Assembly (NCBI GenBank): GCA_039513195.1
Contig: JBCCRM010000016.1
Coordinates: 1-64,000 of the forward strand
DNA length: 64,000 bases
Reading direction: 5' to 3'
DNA from: Thermohalobaculum sp039513195
Lineage (GTDB): Bacteria; Pseudomonadota; Alphaproteobacteria; Rhodobacterales; Rhodobacteraceae
Part shown: positions 44,361 through 54,528 of the stretch, one piece after another
How the letters are laid out: each line of letters opens with the position of its first letter
Position numbering within the stretch: the stretch's first letter is position 1
Program-made: the position numbers and the translations under genes
Notes under the pieces: generated by a model
Databases searched by the model: none
The model's input: the letters and a program-made list of their open reading frames with translations, nothing else
What the model was told of the DNA's origin: nothing

Positions 44361-47300
44361 ATGAGCAGACCATCCGACGAAGCGGCCGTGGGACGCCGCA
44401 ACGATGCTGCGACGCTGGCCGGCTTGGCAGCGGCTCCGTTGGGGACAGACCCGATTGCAGCGCCCCTCGGCGCAGGCGAGATCGGGGCTCTGGAGGTGTC
44501 GGATGGCGATGACACCGCTGAAGGCACGGCAGGTAACGACCGCATCAACGCGCGGGGCGGCGACGACACCCTGCTGGGCTTCGGCGGAGACGACAGGCTG
44601 ATCGGAGGCGACGGCCTCGACAGTTTGTTCGGGGGCGCTGGCGACGATGTGATGGTCGACCGCTCCGAGGACGCCAATCTGTTCGAAGGCGGCAGCGGCG
44701 GCGATCTGGTGATCGCGGGTGCAGGCTCGGACCAGATCATGGCCGGTGCGGGCCGCGACGTGGTCCGCTCCGGCGACGGGGATGACGATATCCGCGGCGA
44801 CGAGGGCAACGACGTGATTACCTCGGCCGGCGGCGCAGATCTGGCCTTCGGCGGCAACGGCAACGACGTGATCAAAGCCGGCACCGAGAATGACAGCATC
44901 GAGGGCGGCGCCGGCAACGACCTCCTCTTCGGCGGCCAGGGCAACGACTTCATCGTCGGCGGCGACGGCAACGACCAGCTTCGCGGCAATCTGGGCGACG
45001 ACACCATCGAGGGCGGCGCTGGCCTCGACCGGATCGTGGGCGGCGCCGGCAGCGATGTCGTGCAGTTCCGCGCCGGCTTCGAGGTGGATCGGGTGCTGGA
45101 CTTCGCCAACGGCACCGACCTTTTGGATTTCAGCCTGCATAGCGGTGTCACCGGACTAGACGATCTGGCGATCAACCAGGTCGGTACTGCGACGGTGATC
45201 TCGGATGGCGCGGGCGGCCGCGTCGTCCTGCAGCGCACCAACGCCAATCTGATCGAGGAGAGCGATTTTCTGTTCGCAGCCGAAGCGCGGCCCGGCGAGA
45301 GCGACGGGATCTTCAAGGCATCGCTGGCGGTCACCTTCGACGGTCTCGACGTCAAGATGTTCACGCAGAACGCCAGGGCGCCGAAGGTGTCGGACACGGA
45401 TGCGATCGCACCGCAGACGATCCAATCCCGCGACCTGATCCGGCTCGACGACCTGCGCGCCGATGCGCGCTTCGCGGATGTCGATGGCTCGGGCTACACG
45501 GCCGTCATCCTGGACACAGGGATCGACCTGAACCACCCGGCCTTTGGCCCCGACCGGAACAATGACGGGATTTCCGACCGGATCGTCTACACCCAGGACT
45601 TCTCCTCGGACGGCGATGGTACGGCAGACGATGTGAACGGCCACGGGTCCAACGTGTCCTCGATCATCGGGTCGTCGGACAACCGCTTTCCCGGCATCGC
45701 ACCGGGGGTCGATATCATCCATCTGCAGGTCTTAGGCAACAACGGCTCCGGCTCGTCCTCCGGCATCGAGCGGGGACTGCAATGGGTGGTCGACAATGCC
45801 GCCGCCTACAACGTCGTGTCGGTGAACCTGTCGCTCGGGCCGCCGGACAATGTGAACCGACAGCAGCCGTCCTCCGGCGGGTTGTCGGACGAGTTTGCCG
45901 CTTTGGCGCGGCAAGGCGTGATCACGACGGTCGCCGCCGGCAACGGCTATGAAGATTTCCAGACCCAGGGCGTCTCCTCGATCGCGGCCGATCCCAGCGT
46001 CATCGCGGTCGGCGCCGTGTGGGACAGCGCCTTCGGCAATGTCGGCGGACGGCAGGAGACCGGGGCCGACCGGATCACCTTTTTTTCGCAGCGCTCGACC
46101 ACCATCGACACGATCTTCTCGCCCGGCGGACAGATCACCGGCGCAGGCCCCGGCGGCGGCACGGTCACGCAGAGCGGCACCAGCCAGGCCGCGCCCCATA
46201 TCGCGGGCCTGGCGGTCCTGGCCCAGCAGATCGCCGAGGACAATCTCGGCCGCCGCCTGACCCCGGCGGAGTTCGAGCGGATCATCCATGACAGCGGCGT
46301 CCAGATCGTCGATGGCGATGACGAGTCCGACACGGTGCGCAATACCGGGGCGACCTTCGACCGGGTCGATGCGCTCGCCATGGCCGAGGCGATCGTGGCG
46401 CTCGGCGGCGGCAACCCTGCCCCGCCGCCCAACGATCCCCCGGATCCGACGCCTCCACCGTCTCCGCGGCCGCCGCGCAACGACGTGCCGGGCGATGCCA
46501 CGACGGCGGAGGTGTTCGACTTCGCTCCGATCGGCGGGCGGATCGAAACCGTCGGGGATCAGGACTGGTACGCGGTCGATTTGACGGCCGGTAATGTCTA
46601 TGTCCTGCATCTTCTTGGCCAGGGTTCCGGCGGCCTCACCCTTTCCGACCCGCTGCTGGTTCTGCGCGATGCCGATGGCAATGTGATCGAGCAGAACGAC
46701 GACGGCGGCGCGGGGCTGCAATCGCGCATGGAGTTCGTGGCGGAGGAGAGCGGGACCTTCTACCTGTCTGCCCAGGGGTTCAGTCAGGCGACCGGCACCT
46801 ACCGGCTGCGCGGGCGCGAAGCGGAGCGCAACACCGGCGAGATCCCCGAGGCGCCGAACACGCCCTCGATCCTCCGGCCGGGCACCACCACGCAAGGCGT
46901 GCTGGAGGCGGCGGGCGACCGCGACTGGCACCGGATCGACCTGCAGGGCGGCAATCTCTACGATATCGCACTCCGCGGGCTCGGCGGGCGCAGCGACGCA
47001 CTGGCGGATCCGCTGATGCGGATCGTCGACCGCAACGGCAATGTGCTGCTGTTCAACGACGATGCCGATGGCCTCGACTCGCGGCTGACCTTCGAGGCGA
47101 CGTCGAACCAGCGGGTCTATGTGGTCGCGGGCGCCTTCGACGACAGAGGCGCGGGTAGCTATGCCATCGATGTCACGGCGGAGGCGTTCGACGCCGACAT
47201 CCCCGCCGACACCGGGACCAGCGCGACCCTGGCGCTCGGCGAGACGGTATCCGGCACCCTGGACAGCATCGGCGACGAGGACTGGTATCGCCTGGATCTC

Positions 47301-47918
47301 GCAGCCGGCACCTACACGATCCAGATGAATGGGGCGGGGGGCGCCAACGGTCTCAGCGACCCGTTGCTGCGGCTCTACGACCGCCGCGGGCTCGAGGTCT
47401 TGCAGGACGACGACGGTGGACCGGGGCGCAACGCACAGCTCGACTTCCGGATCACCCGCGCCGATACCTACTATGTCGGCGCCGACAGCTTCGCCGGCAT
47501 CGGTTCCGGCGACTTCACCCTCTCGCTCAGCGGCAGTGCCGGCGCATCGGACGATTTCGGCAGCAGCTCCACGACGGCCGGCGAGATCACCGCAAATGCC
47601 ATCGCCGCGGGTATCATCGAAACCGGAGGCGACCGGGATTGGTTCAAGTTCCAGGCGGAGGCCGGCCATGTCTATGCGGTGGGCCTGTTCGGTGCCGCGG
47701 GCGAGAGCGGCACTCCGTTGGCCGATCCGTTGCTGCGCCAATACGATGCCTCGGGCCGGTTGCTGCAGGAAAACGATGACAGCTTCGGGACCCGCGACAG
47801 CTATTTGGAATTCCAGGCTGCCGATGACACGATCTTCTTTTTCGAGGCCGCGGGCTTCGGCGACAACCAAACAGGGGATTACGAGCTGGCAATCCTCGAT
47901 TTCGGCTTTTTCGGATGA
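44361..47918 (+). CDS. RTX-repeat subtilisin-like serine protease with C-terminal PPC domains
   Basis: This 1185-aa protein is a predicted extracellular calcium-dependent protease. Glycine/aspartate-rich RTX nonapeptide repeats (GGxGxD type) fill residues about 49-232. A peptidase S8 domain follows with catalytic D385 (VILDTGID), H428 (NGHGSN), oxyanion N528 (AAGNG) and S608 (SGTSQAAPH). A proline-rich linker (about 690-712) leads to four pre-peptidase C-terminal (PPC) domains at about 718-800, 836-925, 955-1045 and 1075-1180, each with a GDxDWxxxDL-like start. There is no signal peptide, which fits type I secretion. RTX repeats before the protease domain, not after it, are unusual. The ATG has GGAGGGG three bases upstream. 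Confidence 0.93.
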   Translation: MSRPSDEAAVGRRNDAATLAGLAAAPLGTDPIAAPLGAGEIGALEVSDGDDTAEGTAGNDRINARGGDDTLLGFGGDDRLIGGDGLDSLFGGAGDDVMVDRSEDANLFEGGSGGDLVIAGAGSDQIMAGAGRDVVRSGDGDDDIRGDEGNDVITSAGGADLAFGGNGNDVIKAGTENDSIEGGAGNDLLFGGQGNDFIVGGDGNDQLRGNLGDDTIEGGAGLDRIVGGAGSDVVQFRAGFEVDRVLDFANGTDLLDFSLHSGVTGLDDLAINQVGTATVISDGAGGRVVLQRTNANLIEESDFLFAAEARPGESDGIFKASLAVTFDGLDVKMFTQNARAPKVSDTDAIAPQTIQSRDLIRLDDLRADARFADVDGSGYTAVILDTGIDLNHPAFGPDRNNDGISDRIVYTQDFSSDGDGTADDVNGHGSNVSSIIGSSDNRFPGIAPGVDIIHLQVLGNNGSGSSSGIERGLQWVVDNAAAYNVVSVNLSLGPPDNVNRQQPSSGGLSDEFAALARQGVITTVAAGNGYEDFQTQGVSSIAADPSVIAVGAVWDSAFGNVGGRQETGADRITFFSQRSTTIDTIFSPGGQITGAGPGGGTVTQSGTSQAAPHIAGLAVLAQQIAEDNLGRRLTPAEFERIIHDSGVQIVDGDDESDTVRNTGATFDRVDALAMAEAIVALGGGNPAPPPNDPPDPTPPPSPRPPRNDVPGDATTAEVFDFAPIGGRIETVGDQDWYAVDLTAGNVYVLHLLGQGSGGLTLSDPLLVLRDADGNVIEQNDDGGAGLQSRMEFVAEESGTFYLSAQGFSQATGTYRLRGREAERNTGEIPEAPNTPSILRPGTTTQGVLEAAGDRDWHRIDLQGGNLYDIALRGLGGRSDALADPLMRIVDRNGNVLLFNDDADGLDSRLTFEATSNQRVYVVAGAFDDRGAGSYAIDVTAEAFDADIPADTGTSATLALGETVSGTLDSIGDEDWYRLDLAAGTYTIQMNGAGGANGLSDPLLRLYDRRGLEVLQDDDGGPGRNAQLDFRITRADTYYVGADSFAGIGSGDFTLSLSGSAGASDDFGSSSTTAGEITANAIAAGIIETGGDRDWFKFQAEAGHVYAVGLFGAAGESGTPLADPLLRQYDASGRLLQENDDSFGTRDSYLEFQAADDTIFFFEAAGFGDNQTGDYELAILDFGFFG

Positions 47919-48319
47919 GGGGGCGCGGATGGCTCGGCGCCACTGGGTTCTGCGCGGGGTTGGCGATGCTCGGCCCCTCTGACGCACGCGGCCTGTCGCG
48001 CCAGGACGAGACGGCCGGCGTCGCGGCCCCCACGGTCACCGTTACCCGGCTGGCGGCCGACCGGCTCGGCTACTCCGTGACCATGACCCTGCCGACGCCT
48101 TGCCACAGCATCGGTGAGGGTGTTGCGGAGATGCGGGACGGGACAACGGTGATGATCCATCGCATCGCAACCACCGGCGACATCTGCGCACAGGTCCTGA
48201 CCGAGGCGCGCGTCGACGGCGAAGTCGCCCTGCCCGCCGCTGGCGCACCGGTGGCGTTGGAGGTGATCGGTCTCGACGGCACGCAGGCCCTGCTGCTGGA
48301 TCTCGCCTGGCAGAAATAG
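47915..48319 (+). CDS. Small secreted protein overlapping the protease gene
   Basis: This 134-aa protein starts at the ATG that overlaps the protease stop codon (ATGA), so it is almost surely co-translated with the protease. The N-terminus RGRGWLGATGFCAGLAMLG looks like a signal peptide. The mature part holds two cysteines in TPCHSIGEG and DICAQVLTEA, which could form a disulfide, and a beta-rich pattern. The family is not recognised with certainty. Its position suggests a protease partner such as an inhibitor, chaperone or immunity-like protein; this is inference from context only. Confidence 0.7.
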   Translation: MRGRGWLGATGFCAGLAMLGPSDARGLSRQDETAGVAAPTVTVTRLAADRLGYSVTMTLPTPCHSIGEGVAEMRDGTTVMIHRIATTGDICAQVLTEARVDGEVALPAAGAPVALEVIGLDGTQALLLDLAWQK

Positions 48320-48358
48320 TGCCCGGCGACCCCGGCAAGACCCGGATCGGAATCGCGG

Positions 48359-48381
48359 CCCCGGTTAGGGCTTGACCGGGG
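48359..48381 (+). terminator. Hairpin after the small secreted protein gene
   Basis: A 7-bp stem (CCCCGGT and ACCGGGG, nine-base loop) lies 40 bases beyond the stop codon. It lacks a T-tract, so it is only a candidate terminator. Confidence 0.35.
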
Positions 48382-48412
48382 GACAGCGCCTTTCCTACTG
48401 TAAAATCAGAAC

Positions 48413-48426
48413 TTGACGCGCGATAA
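48413..48426. promoter_or_regulatory. Imperfect LacI-type operator upstream of the regulator gene
   Basis: TTGACGCGCGATAA matches 11 of 14 bases of the perfect palindrome found before the transporter genes at 49530-49543, sharing the core ACGCGCG. Its position before the regulator start suggests autoregulation. Confidence 0.5.
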
Positions 48427-48490
48427 TTTCCTGTTGGCAGCACAGCCGTGCTGCGCTGTTGCGGTCATGGAGAACGACGGAACGGAAGAT

Positions 48491-49519
48491 ATGGGCAGCC
48501 ATAAAATCAAGAATATGGAGGAGTTTGCGGCGCTGAGCGGCATCTCTCGGCCCACCATCTCCAAGTATTTCCATGATCCCGGCAGCGTGCGCCAGTCCAC
48601 TCGCCAGCGGATCGAGACGGCGCTGGAGCGGTTCGACTACCGCCCGAACCTCTATGCGATGAACCAGAACCGGCGCCTGACCAAGACCATCGGCATCGTG
48701 GTGCCCTATCTCGCCGATCCGTTCTTTGCAGAGATCGCCCGGAACCTGGAACGACGCTGCCTGGATGCGGGGTTTTGGCCGATCCTGTTCAGCTCTCACG
48801 GGGAGCAAAAGTTAGAATGCGACATCCTCGACAGTCTGCGCTCGCTGAAACCGGCGGGCGTCCTGCTGGCCCCGTTGGGGCGCGGATCGGACCGAAAGGC
48901 GGTGACCAAGTTCTGCGAGGATGTGCCCACAGTGCTGTTCGACAGCAATATCGATGGGGTGGGCGAGGCCTTTATCGGATCGGATAACGGGCAGAGCGTT
49001 CCGCTGATCATCGAGTATTTATGCCGCACCGGCGCGCCGCCCTGTTTCTTCGAGATGCCCCCGGTGAACCCAAACGCGAACAAGCGGCGGAATGCCTATC
49101 TGGCGGCGATGGAGCGGTTGGGCCATCCGCCGCAAATCGTGCGGGTAGAGGGCAAGACCTGGGATTTCGAGCAGATCGGCTATGACCGCGGGATGGAGGT
49201 GCTGCGCCGGGGCGGCTTCGCGACCGACACCGTGCTCTGCAGCAATGACCGCCTCGCCATCGGATTGATCGCGGCGGCAGCGGCGCTGAGCATCCCCGTT
49301 GGGCGGGAAGACGGCTGCCAGATCCGCATCGCCGGGCACGACGATCATCCGTTTAGCCGCTTCACCTCTCCCTCACTGACGACCGTGGCGCAGGACTATG
49401 CCGCGATCTCGAACAAAAGCGTCGAGGTGCTGTTCGCGCTGATCGAGGCGAAGGAGGACGCCGGTCCACGGGAGGAGACCTTGTTCGAGGGGAAACTTGT
49501 CATGCGCGCCTCTGCCTGA
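48491..49519 (+). CDS. LacI family transcriptional regulator of the polyol operon
   Basis: This 342-aa regulator has an N-terminal LacI-type helix-turn-helix (MEEFAALSGISRPTISKYFHD, about residues 9-29) with the hinge-region sequence LERFDYRPN, then a periplasmic-binding-protein-like ligand domain (IGIVVPYLADPFFAEIARNL onwards). The domain order and length fit the family. It lies directly upstream of a sorbitol/mannitol operon on the same strand and is the obvious candidate regulator, with a polyol or derived sugar as inducer. I chose the ATG at 48491, close behind GGAAG; an ATG at 48467 is the alternative. Confidence 0.92.
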   Translation: MGSHKIKNMEEFAALSGISRPTISKYFHDPGSVRQSTRQRIETALERFDYRPNLYAMNQNRRLTKTIGIVVPYLADPFFAEIARNLERRCLDAGFWPILFSSHGEQKLECDILDSLRSLKPAGVLLAPLGRGSDRKAVTKFCEDVPTVLFDSNIDGVGEAFIGSDNGQSVPLIIEYLCRTGAPPCFFEMPPVNPNANKRRNAYLAAMERLGHPPQIVRVEGKTWDFEQIGYDRGMEVLRRGGFATDTVLCSNDRLAIGLIAAAAALSIPVGREDGCQIRIAGHDDHPFSRFTSPSLTTVAQDYAAISNKSVEVLFALIEAKEDAGPREETLFEGKLVMRASA

Positions 49520-49529
49520 GCCTCTAAAA

Positions 49530-49543
49530 TTTACGCGCGTAAA
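49530..49543. promoter_or_regulatory. Perfect palindromic operator of the polyol operon
   Basis: TTTACGCGCGTAAA is a perfect 14-bp palindrome centred on CG, as is usual for LacI family operators. It is flanked by AAAA and TTTT and lies 77 bases before the binding-protein start. A -35-like TTGACT follows at 49551, so bound repressor would cover the promoter. Confidence 0.75.
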
Positions 49544-49619
49544 AATTTTCTTGACTTCGCGTCTCGTTTTTTGCTTCCTGCCATACAGACATCCAAAACA
49601 CCAAAAGGGAGGAAATCGG

Positions 49620-50927
<1,308 letters not shown>

Positions 50928-51037
50928 GCCCGCCACTGGGACCCATGGGCGGCGCCTGACCGCCCAGGGCATCCCTGCCCCTCCGTCGCCCTCGCCGATC
51001 CGGCAGCGCCCGCGCTGCCCAACGGAGGAGATGTGCC

Positions 51038-51904
51038 ATGGCCACGACCCATGCGCGATCCGCCGCCCGTCTGATGATGGCGCCCGCGGTAGTCCTGCTG
51101 CTCGGCTGGATGCTCGTGCCGCTGATCATGACGCTGTATTTTTCGTTTAAAAGGTATCTGCCGCTGAGAGGCGGCGATCTGGGCTGGGTGGGTTTCGACA
51201 ACTACGCCCGGTTCCTGTCCTCCAGCGCGTTTTGGCCGAGCGTCGAGGCGACGCTGATCGTGGTGGGCGGCGTGCTGCTGATCACGGTCGTCTTCGGGAT
51301 CCTCCTCGCCATGCTGCTCGACCAGCCGATGTGGGGCCAGGGGATCGTCCGCATCCTGGTGATTGCCCCGTTCTTCGTGATGCCCACCGTCTCGGCCCTG
51401 GTTTGGAAGAACATGTTCATGGACCCGGTGAATGGCCTCTTCGCCCATCTCTGGAAGCTCTTCGGGGCCGCGCCGGTGGAGTGGCTGAGCCAGGCCTCGC
51501 TGTTCTCGATCGTGCTGATCGTCTCCTGGCAATGGCTGCCCTTTGCGACGCTGATCCTGCTGACCGCGATCCAGTCGCTGGACAGCGAACAGCTGGAGGC
51601 GGCCGAGATGGACGGCGCCCCCCCGCTCGCGCGTTTCCGCTTTCTGGTGCTGCCGCATCTGTCGCGGGCAATCACGGTAGTGGTGCTGATCCAGACGATC
51701 TTTCTCCTCTCGATCTTCGCCGAGATCTTCGTGACCACCCAGGGCTCCTTCGGCACCCGGACGCTGACCTACCTGATCTTTCAGCGGGTGTTGGAGAGCC
51801 AGAATGTCGGCCTCGGTTCCGCCGGCGGCATCTATGCCGTCATCCTCGCCAACATCGTCGCGATCTTCATCATGCGGATCGTCGGCAAGAACTTGGATAA
51901 GTGA
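51038..51904 (+). CDS. smoF: Polyol ABC transporter permease
   Basis: This 288-aa inner-membrane protein is a MalF-type permease with six membrane segments. The EAA loop LEAAEMDGAPPLARFRFLVLPHL contacts the ATPase. It starts with MATTHARSAARLMMAPAVVLLLGW, and GGAGGAG lies seven bases before the ATG. The second permease gene starts 13 bases after its stop. Homology recalled is to SmoF of Rhodobacter-type polyol importers. Confidence 0.92.
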   Translation: MATTHARSAARLMMAPAVVLLLGWMLVPLIMTLYFSFKRYLPLRGGDLGWVGFDNYARFLSSSAFWPSVEATLIVVGGVLLITVVFGILLAMLLDQPMWGQGIVRILVIAPFFVMPTVSALVWKNMFMDPVNGLFAHLWKLFGAAPVEWLSQASLFSIVLIVSWQWLPFATLILLTAIQSLDSEQLEAAEMDGAPPLARFRFLVLPHLSRAITVVVLIQTIFLLSIFAEIFVTTQGSFGTRTLTYLIFQRVLESQNVGLGSAGGIYAVILANIVAIFIMRIVGKNLDK

Positions 51905-51916
51905 GGGGGCAGAGCC

Positions 51917-52747
51917 ATGGCACGCGCCGTCACCACCCGCCGCAAGGCGATCAACACTGCCGCCGCCTGGGCGGTAGGGCTGCTGATCTTCTTCCCGATC
52001 CTCTGGACCATCCTGACCAGCTTCAAGACCGAGGCGGATGCCATCGCCGACCCGCCCGTGTTCCTGTTCTTCGATTGGACGTTGGAGAACTACTCGGTGG
52101 TGCAGGAGCGTTCGGACTATATGCGTTTCCTCTGGAACTCGGTGATCATCGCAGGCGGCTCGACGCTGCTGGGTATCGTTGTGGCCGTGCCCGCCGCCTG
52201 GTCGATGGCCTTCGTGCCATCGAAGCGGACCAAGGACATCCTGCTGTGGATGCTGTCGACCAAGATGCTGCCGGCGGTCGGGGTTCTCTACCCGATCTAT
52301 CTGATCTTCATCGAGCTGGGGCTTCTCGACACCCGCTTCGGCCTCACGGTCGTGCTGATGCTGATCAACCTGCCGATCATCGTCTGGATGCTCTACACCT
52401 ATTTTCGCGAGATCCCCGGCGAGATCCTAGAGGCCGCGCGCATGGATGGCGCGACGCTGAGGGACGAGATCCTCTATGTCCTCACGCCGATGGCGGTGCC
52501 GGGCATCGCCTCGACGATCCTGCTCAACTTCATTCTCGCCTGGAACGAGGCGTTCTGGACGCTGAACCTGACCGCGGCCAATGCGGCCCCGCTGACGGCC
52601 TTCATCGCCAGCTATTCGAGCCCGGAGGGTTTGTTCTACGCGAAGCTCTCGGCGGCCTCGACCATGGCAATCGCGCCGATCCTGATCCTCGGCTGGTTCA
52701 GCCAAAAGCAACTCGTGCGCGGCCTGACCTTCGGCGCGGTCAAATAA
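51917..52747 (+). CDS. smoG: Polyol ABC transporter permease
   Basis: This 276-aa inner-membrane protein is a MalG-type permease with six membrane segments. The EAA loop appears as LEAARMDGATLRDEILYVLTP. The block WAVGLLIFFPILWTILTSFKTE is the usual first membrane segment. It has GAGGGGG upstream of the ATG. It follows the first permease closely and precedes the ATPase by 13 bases. Confidence 0.92.
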   Translation: MARAVTTRRKAINTAAAWAVGLLIFFPILWTILTSFKTEADAIADPPVFLFFDWTLENYSVVQERSDYMRFLWNSVIIAGGSTLLGIVVAVPAAWSMAFVPSKRTKDILLWMLSTKMLPAVGVLYPIYLIFIELGLLDTRFGLTVVLMLINLPIIVWMLYTYFREIPGEILEAARMDGATLRDEILYVLTPMAVPGIASTILLNFILAWNEAFWTLNLTAANAAPLTAFIASYSSPEGLFYAKLSAASTMAIAPILILGWFSQKQLVRGLTFGAVK

Positions 52748-52759
52748 GGGGGAAGCACA

Positions 52760-53764
52760 ATGGGACAGATCACGCTCCAACAGGTCACCAAAAGCTTCGG
52801 CGACACGCAGGTGATCCCGCCCTTGGACCTGACCATCGAGGATGGCGAATTCGCCGTCTTCGTCGGCCCGTCCGGCTGCGGGAAATCGACGCTGCTGCGT
52901 CTGATCGCGGGGTTGGAGGACATCACCACCGGCCATATCCAGATCGATGGGACCGATGCCACCGATATCCCGCCGGCAAAACGCGGGCTGGCGATGGTGT
53001 TCCAGTCCTACGCGCTTTATCCGCATATGACGGTGCGGAAGAACATCGCCTTTCCCATGCGTATGGCGGGGATCGACAAAGCAGAGCAGGACCGGCGGAT
53101 CGAGCAGGCCGCGGCAGCGCTGAACCTGACCGACTATCTCGACCGTCGGCCGGGCCAGCTTTCCGGCGGGCAGCGCCAGCGGGTCGCCATCGGCCGCGCC
53201 ATCGTGCGGGAGCCGGCCGCGTTTCTGTTCGACGAGCCGTTGTCGAACCTCGACGCGGCTTTGCGCGTTGGCATGCGGCTGGAGATCAGCGAGCTGCATG
53301 AGCGGCTGAAGACCACGATGATCTATGTGACCCATGACCAGGTCGAGGCGATGACCATGGCCGACAAGATCGTGGTGCTGCGGGCGGGGAACATCGAGCA
53401 GGTGGGCTCTCCGCTGGAGCTTTACCGGGAGCCTCGGAACCTCTTCGTCGCGGGCTTCATCGGCTCGCCAAAGATGAACTTCATCGAAGGGACGGAGGCC
53501 GGGAAGCATGGCGCCCACACCATCGGAGTTCGCCCCGAGCATATCGAGGTGACCGAGGACGCTGGTGCGTGGCAGGGCACGGTGGGCGTGGCCGAGCATC
53601 TGGGGTCGGACACCTTCTTCCACATCCACGGCACCGGCCTGGCGGAGACCTTGACGGTGCGCGCACCGGGCGAGGTCGGTTACCGCCATGGCGACCGGAT
53701 CGGGCTTGCGCCGCGGGCGGATCAGATCCACCGCTTCGACGCCGAGGGGCTGAGGATCGCGTGA
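52760..53764 (+). CDS. smoK: Polyol ABC transporter ATP-binding protein
   Basis: This 334-aa ATPase energises the importer and belongs to the MalK/UgpC group. Walker A is GPSGCGKST at residues 36-44, the signature LSGGQRQR lies near 134-141, and Walker B FLFDEPLSNLD near 155-165. The C-terminal 110 residues form the regulatory TOBE/OB domain (IGVRPEHIEV). Its last bases overlap the dehydrogenase start (GTGA), tying transport and catabolism in one transcript. Confidence 0.94.
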   Translation: MGQITLQQVTKSFGDTQVIPPLDLTIEDGEFAVFVGPSGCGKSTLLRLIAGLEDITTGHIQIDGTDATDIPPAKRGLAMVFQSYALYPHMTVRKNIAFPMRMAGIDKAEQDRRIEQAAAALNLTDYLDRRPGQLSGGQRQRVAIGRAIVREPAAFLFDEPLSNLDAALRVGMRLEISELHERLKTTMIYVTHDQVEAMTMADKIVVLRAGNIEQVGSPLELYREPRNLFVAGFIGSPKMNFIEGTEAGKHGAHTIGVRPEHIEVTEDAGAWQGTVGVAEHLGSDTFFHIHGTGLAETLTVRAPGEVGYRHGDRIGLAPRADQIHRFDAEGLRIA

Positions 53765-54528
53765 GGCGGTTGGCGGGGAAAGCGGCGCTGATCACCGGTG
53801 GCGCTCGGGGCATCGGCCTGGCCTTTGCCGAGGCCTATCTGCGCGAAGGCGCCCGGGTCGCGATTGCTGATATCGATCTCGACCGCGCGCGGGACGCGGC
53901 GGAGCGGCTTGGCGCGGTCGCGGTGTCGATGGATGTCGCCTGCGACGAGAGCATCGGCAAGGGCGTCGAGGCGGCGATCGCGGCGCTCGGCCAGATCGAT
54001 ATCCTGGTCAATAACGCCGCCGTCTTCACCGCCGCACCGATCACCGAGATCACCTATCAGGACTATGCCCGGGTTTTCGACGTCAATGTCGGCGGGACCC
54101 TGTTCACGTTGCAGGCGGTGGCCCGGCACATGATTGCACACGGCATTCGCGGCAAGATCATCAATATGGCGAGCCAGGCGGGCCGGCGGGGCGAGGCCCT
54201 TGTCGCCGTCTATTGCGCGAGTAAGGCGGCGGTGATCAGCCTGACGCAATCGGCGGGGCTCAACCTAATCGCCCATGGGATCAATGTGAATGCCATCGCC
54301 CCCGGCGTCGTCGATGGCGAGCATTGGGACGGTGTGGACGCCTTTTTCGCAAAATACGAGAACAAGGCGCCGGGACAGAAAAAGCGGGAGGTCGGCGCCG
54401 GCGTGCCCTATGGCCGGATGGGGCGCGCCGAGGATCTGACCGGAATGGCCGTGTTCCTGGCGAGCGCCGAGGCCGATTACATCGTCGCCCAGACCTACAA
54501 TGTGGATGGCGGGCAATGGATGAGCTGA
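53761..54528 (+). CDS. smoS: Sorbitol dehydrogenase, SDR family
   Basis: This 255-aa NAD-dependent short-chain dehydrogenase is predicted to oxidise D-sorbitol to fructose (and perhaps galactitol). The cofactor motif TGGARGIG is at residues 12-19, NNAAV near 84-88, and the catalytic triad is S138, Y151 and K155 (YCASK). The C-terminal region GVVDGEHWDGVDAFFAKYE matches SmoS-like enzymes. The GTG start overlaps the ATPase stop, and the end overlaps the next dehydrogenase by 13 bases. Confidence 0.92.
   Translation: MRRLAGKAALITGGARGIGLAFAEAYLREGARVAIADIDLDRARDAAERLGAVAVSMDVACDESIGKGVEAAIAALGQIDILVNNAAVFTAAPITEITYQDYARVFDVNVGGTLFTLQAVARHMIAHGIRGKIINMASQAGRRGEALVAVYCASKAAVISLTQSAGLNLIAHGINVNAIAPGVVDGEHWDGVDAFFAKYENKAPGQKKREVGAGVPYGRMGRAEDLTGMAVFLASAEADYIVAQTYNVDGGQWMS

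Noticed and set aside
45732..47987. 751-codon minus-strand open frame opposite the protease gene
   Set aside because: It is the antisense shadow of a GC-rich repetitive gene, with no recognisable domain, start signal or sensible composition.
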